DNA of 7,605 bases from an uncultured Planctomycetaceae bacterium (GTDB lineage: Bacteria; Planctomycetota; Planctomycetia; Pirellulales; UBA1268), in assembly GCA_937900985.1 (NCBI GenBank), contig CALCGM010000414.1:1-7605 (forward strand). The letters are read 5' to 3'. Under the pieces are notes generated by a model, which was not told the origin of the DNA, ran no database searches, and saw only the letters and a list, made by a program, of their open reading frames with translations. The translations under genes and the position numbers were made by a program. Within the stretch, counting starts at the first letter, position 1. Each line of letters opens with the position of its first letter. This document shows positions 6,220 through 7,605 of this stretch, piece by piece.

Positions 6220-7494
6220 ATGGCTGGAGCGGCAACGCTGCGAAATGGCCGCGTCGCAACAGTCCTTGTCGCGGCGGTGTTCGTGGCGGCAGTCTTCGCC
6301 GGCGGTGCATGGTGGTTTGCGAGCCGTGGGCTCGCAACTGCTGAGGGGCTCGCCAAGCATGGGCTCTGGCAAGAGGTGCATCAGCCACTCGCTCGCTACC
6401 GCTGGCTCCATCCGTCTGACGCCAGGGCCAACCTCTTGGCGGCAGAGGCATTAGTCAAAGACGACTCGGTGCCGTTGGGTCGACGAATCACCGACTCGCT
6501 CGCCTGCCTGGCCCGCATCCCCGACACGTCGCCAAACGCTGTGGATGCCCGGATTGCCGAGGCCCGTGTTGAGCTCTTTCTGCGGTATGAGCCGATGGCG
6601 GCCTCGCGCTCGCTTGCGCGGGCGATCGATCGTGAGCCCGCGTCGCTTGAGGCGCACCTGCTCTTGTGGAAGTTGCTGGAGCTCACTGGCAGGGCGGAGG
6701 AGACCGAGGACGTCTTCTGGCGGTGCTACGAGCTCTCACCTGAGCCGCAGCGGCCGCTGCGGCTGCGGGAGTGGTATGTCAGCCAGTTTTTTCCGCTGAC
6801 CTCCACAGCAGAACTCGATCGACTGATGGGGTTTCGCGGGGCAGCCTCCGACCCGGGGGCTGCAGTGGAGCGACGGCGTTTTCAGCGGTTCCGCCTGGCG
6901 GAGCCCCAGGAGCCAGTGCCTCATGCGGCCCTGGCCGAGCTCTTTCTGCGGGAAAACGAGCCTGAGCTCGCCTTTGAAGTGCTCGATGAGGCAGCTGGGC
7001 AGATTCCGCAGGCAGCGCAGACCACTCCCTTCATTCTCGGCGTCGTGGTGGCGACGCTCTTAGAGCTCGGTGAAGTGGAGCCCGCCCAAGAAACCTTCGA
7101 TCGGTGGCCGGAGCCTCGCGGGGGACGTCGATACTGGATGGTCCGCGGCCGCGTGCTGCAGGAGGCAGCAGACGACACGAGCGGTGCGGCCGAGGCCTAC
7201 CGTGCGGCACTCGCAATCTGGCCCGGTGAGATCGACTGGCGAGCGAGAAATCGGCTCGCGGGCTGCCTTGCTCGGTCAGGGGAAACCGACGCGGCGGCCG
7301 CGGAACGGGAGCGGGTTCAGCGAATTCAGGAGCAGATCCCGCAGGAGCGGCTGCAGACCTTGCTCGATGCCCTAGGGGCTCCTGCGGATCCGCAGGTGGC
7401 TGCCGAAATGGCCTCGTTTTACCGCGAGATCGGGCGGGAGCGGGAAGCGGTCGCCTGGGAAGCCGTTGCCTGGACGGCGATGGGGGATCGCTAG
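6220..7494 (+). CDS. Membrane-anchored tetratricopeptide-like repeat protein
   Basis: 424 residues from ATG 6220. The frame is open back to GTG 6121, but that extension would be translated through the terminator hairpin and reads as low-quality basic sequence, so ATG 6220, giving MAGAATLRNGR before the membrane helix, is preferred; its ribosome site is weak. Residues 12-33 are one hydrophobic helix (VATVLVAAVFVAAVFAGGAWWF), leaving a large domain probably on the periplasmic or paryphoplasmic side. The remainder is Ala/Leu/Glu-rich paired helices with TPR-like spacing, for example AEALVK near 75, SLARAIDREPASLEAHLLLWKLLELTG beginning at 131, AALAELFLRENEPELAFEVLDEA beginning at 236, and SGAAEAYRAALAIWP at 321-335. 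The repeats are degenerate. Such proteins act as scaffolds; the partner is not identifiable here. It lies right behind the DUF1559 terminator and may be expressed by read-through. Confidence 0.82.
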   Translation: MAGAATLRNGRVATVLVAAVFVAAVFAGGAWWFASRGLATAEGLAKHGLWQEVHQPLARYRWLHPSDARANLLAAEALVKDDSVPLGRRITDSLACLARIPDTSPNAVDARIAEARVELFLRYEPMAASRSLARAIDREPASLEAHLLLWKLLELTGRAEETEDVFWRCYELSPEPQRPLRLREWYVSQFFPLTSTAELDRLMGFRGAASDPGAAVERRRFQRFRLAEPQEPVPHAALAELFLRENEPELAFEVLDEAAGQIPQAAQTTPFILGVVVATLLELGEVEPAQETFDRWPEPRGGRRYWMVRGRVLQEAADDTSGAAEAYRAALAIWPGEIDWRARNRLAGCLARSGETDAAAAERERVQRIQEQIPQERLQTLLDALGAPADPQVAAEMASFYREIGREREAVAWEAVAWTAMGDR

Positions 7495-7510
7495 ACCAGA
7501 GGCTCTGAGG

Positions 7511-7558
7511 GGCTAAACTGTGCGTCTCGGGGGGCGTTCGCGGTAGCCAGTTTTTTTT
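7511..7558 (+). terminator. Possible intrinsic terminator after the TPR gene
   Basis: GGCTA at 7511-7515 pairs with TAGCC at 7544-7548; after a two-base bulge, CTGTG (7518-7522) can pair with CGCGG (7539-7543 region) using two G-U pairs. Eight T follow at 7551-7558, two bases after the stem. The bulged stem and large inner loop make it weaker than the two other terminators in this window. Confidence 0.45.
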
Positions 7559-7584
7559 AGCAGGCAGGAGCGACTGCTCTCCGT

Positions 7585-7605
7585 GGAAGGCCGTTGTGAA
7601 GCGGC
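7585..7605 (+). CDS. Possible start of a further gene running off the right edge
   Basis: GGAAGG at 7585-7590 is a good ribosome binding site five bases before a GTG at 7596-7598, followed by AAG CGG. A Met-Lys-Arg opening would suit a signal peptide. Only three codons are visible, so neither the gene nor its product can be confirmed from this window. Confidence 0.3.

Noticed and set aside
5560..6411. Minus-strand open frame of 283 codons across the DUF1559-TPR junction
   Set aside because: It runs antisense through two supported genes and a terminator hairpin and has no domain character or ribosome site.

Overview
The window looks like chromosome of a planctomycete, most likely a member of the Pirellulales. 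The main reason is the pair of large pilin-like DUF1559 proteins with a prepilin N-terminus and an H-X9-DG C-terminal motif, a family hugely expanded in Planctomycetota. The small carboxypeptidase-regulatory-like lipoprotein beside one of them, the PhoPQ-activated pathogenicity-related hydrolase and the GC-rich composition fit as well. No RNA gene, mobile element, CRISPR array or phage gene was seen. Assignments rest on reading motifs by eye, without database searches.

Layout. (1) Bases 1-1224, minus strand: a secreted protein with an N-terminal module resembling the von Hippel-Lindau beta domain, followed by a zinc-metallopeptidase-like domain (HELAH plus a downstream EYFAE). Its 3' end lies off the left edge. 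(2) Bases 1225-1544: a divergent intergenic region with two short perfect inverted repeats. (3) Bases 1545-3002, plus: a secreted PqaA-type alpha/beta hydrolase with a complete candidate Ser-Asp-His triad. (4) Bases 3270-4786, plus: a two-gene operon of a DUF1559 pilin-like protein and a small lipoprotein, closed by a strong intrinsic terminator at 4807-4845. (5) Bases 5041-6114, plus: a second DUF1559 protein with a candidate promoter, closed by a hairpin with a GCAA tetraloop at 6175-6208. (6) Bases 6220-7494, plus: a membrane-anchored protein of tetratricopeptide-like helical repeats, followed by a possible terminator and perhaps the first codons of another gene at 7596.

How the genes fit together. 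Every predicted product is exported, lipidated or membrane-anchored, so the window encodes cell-envelope and extracellular functions. The two secreted hydrolases are divergent and could share control from the region between them. Each DUF1559 protein should be processed by a prepilin peptidase at its Gly-Phe junction and displayed as a pilin-like or pseudopilin-like surface protein; the lipoprotein is translated just downstream of the first. The TPR protein starts only about a dozen bases after the terminator of the second DUF1559 gene, so it may depend on read-through. No obvious self-contained new system was found. The least ordinary item is the VHL-beta-like plus metallopeptidase architecture.
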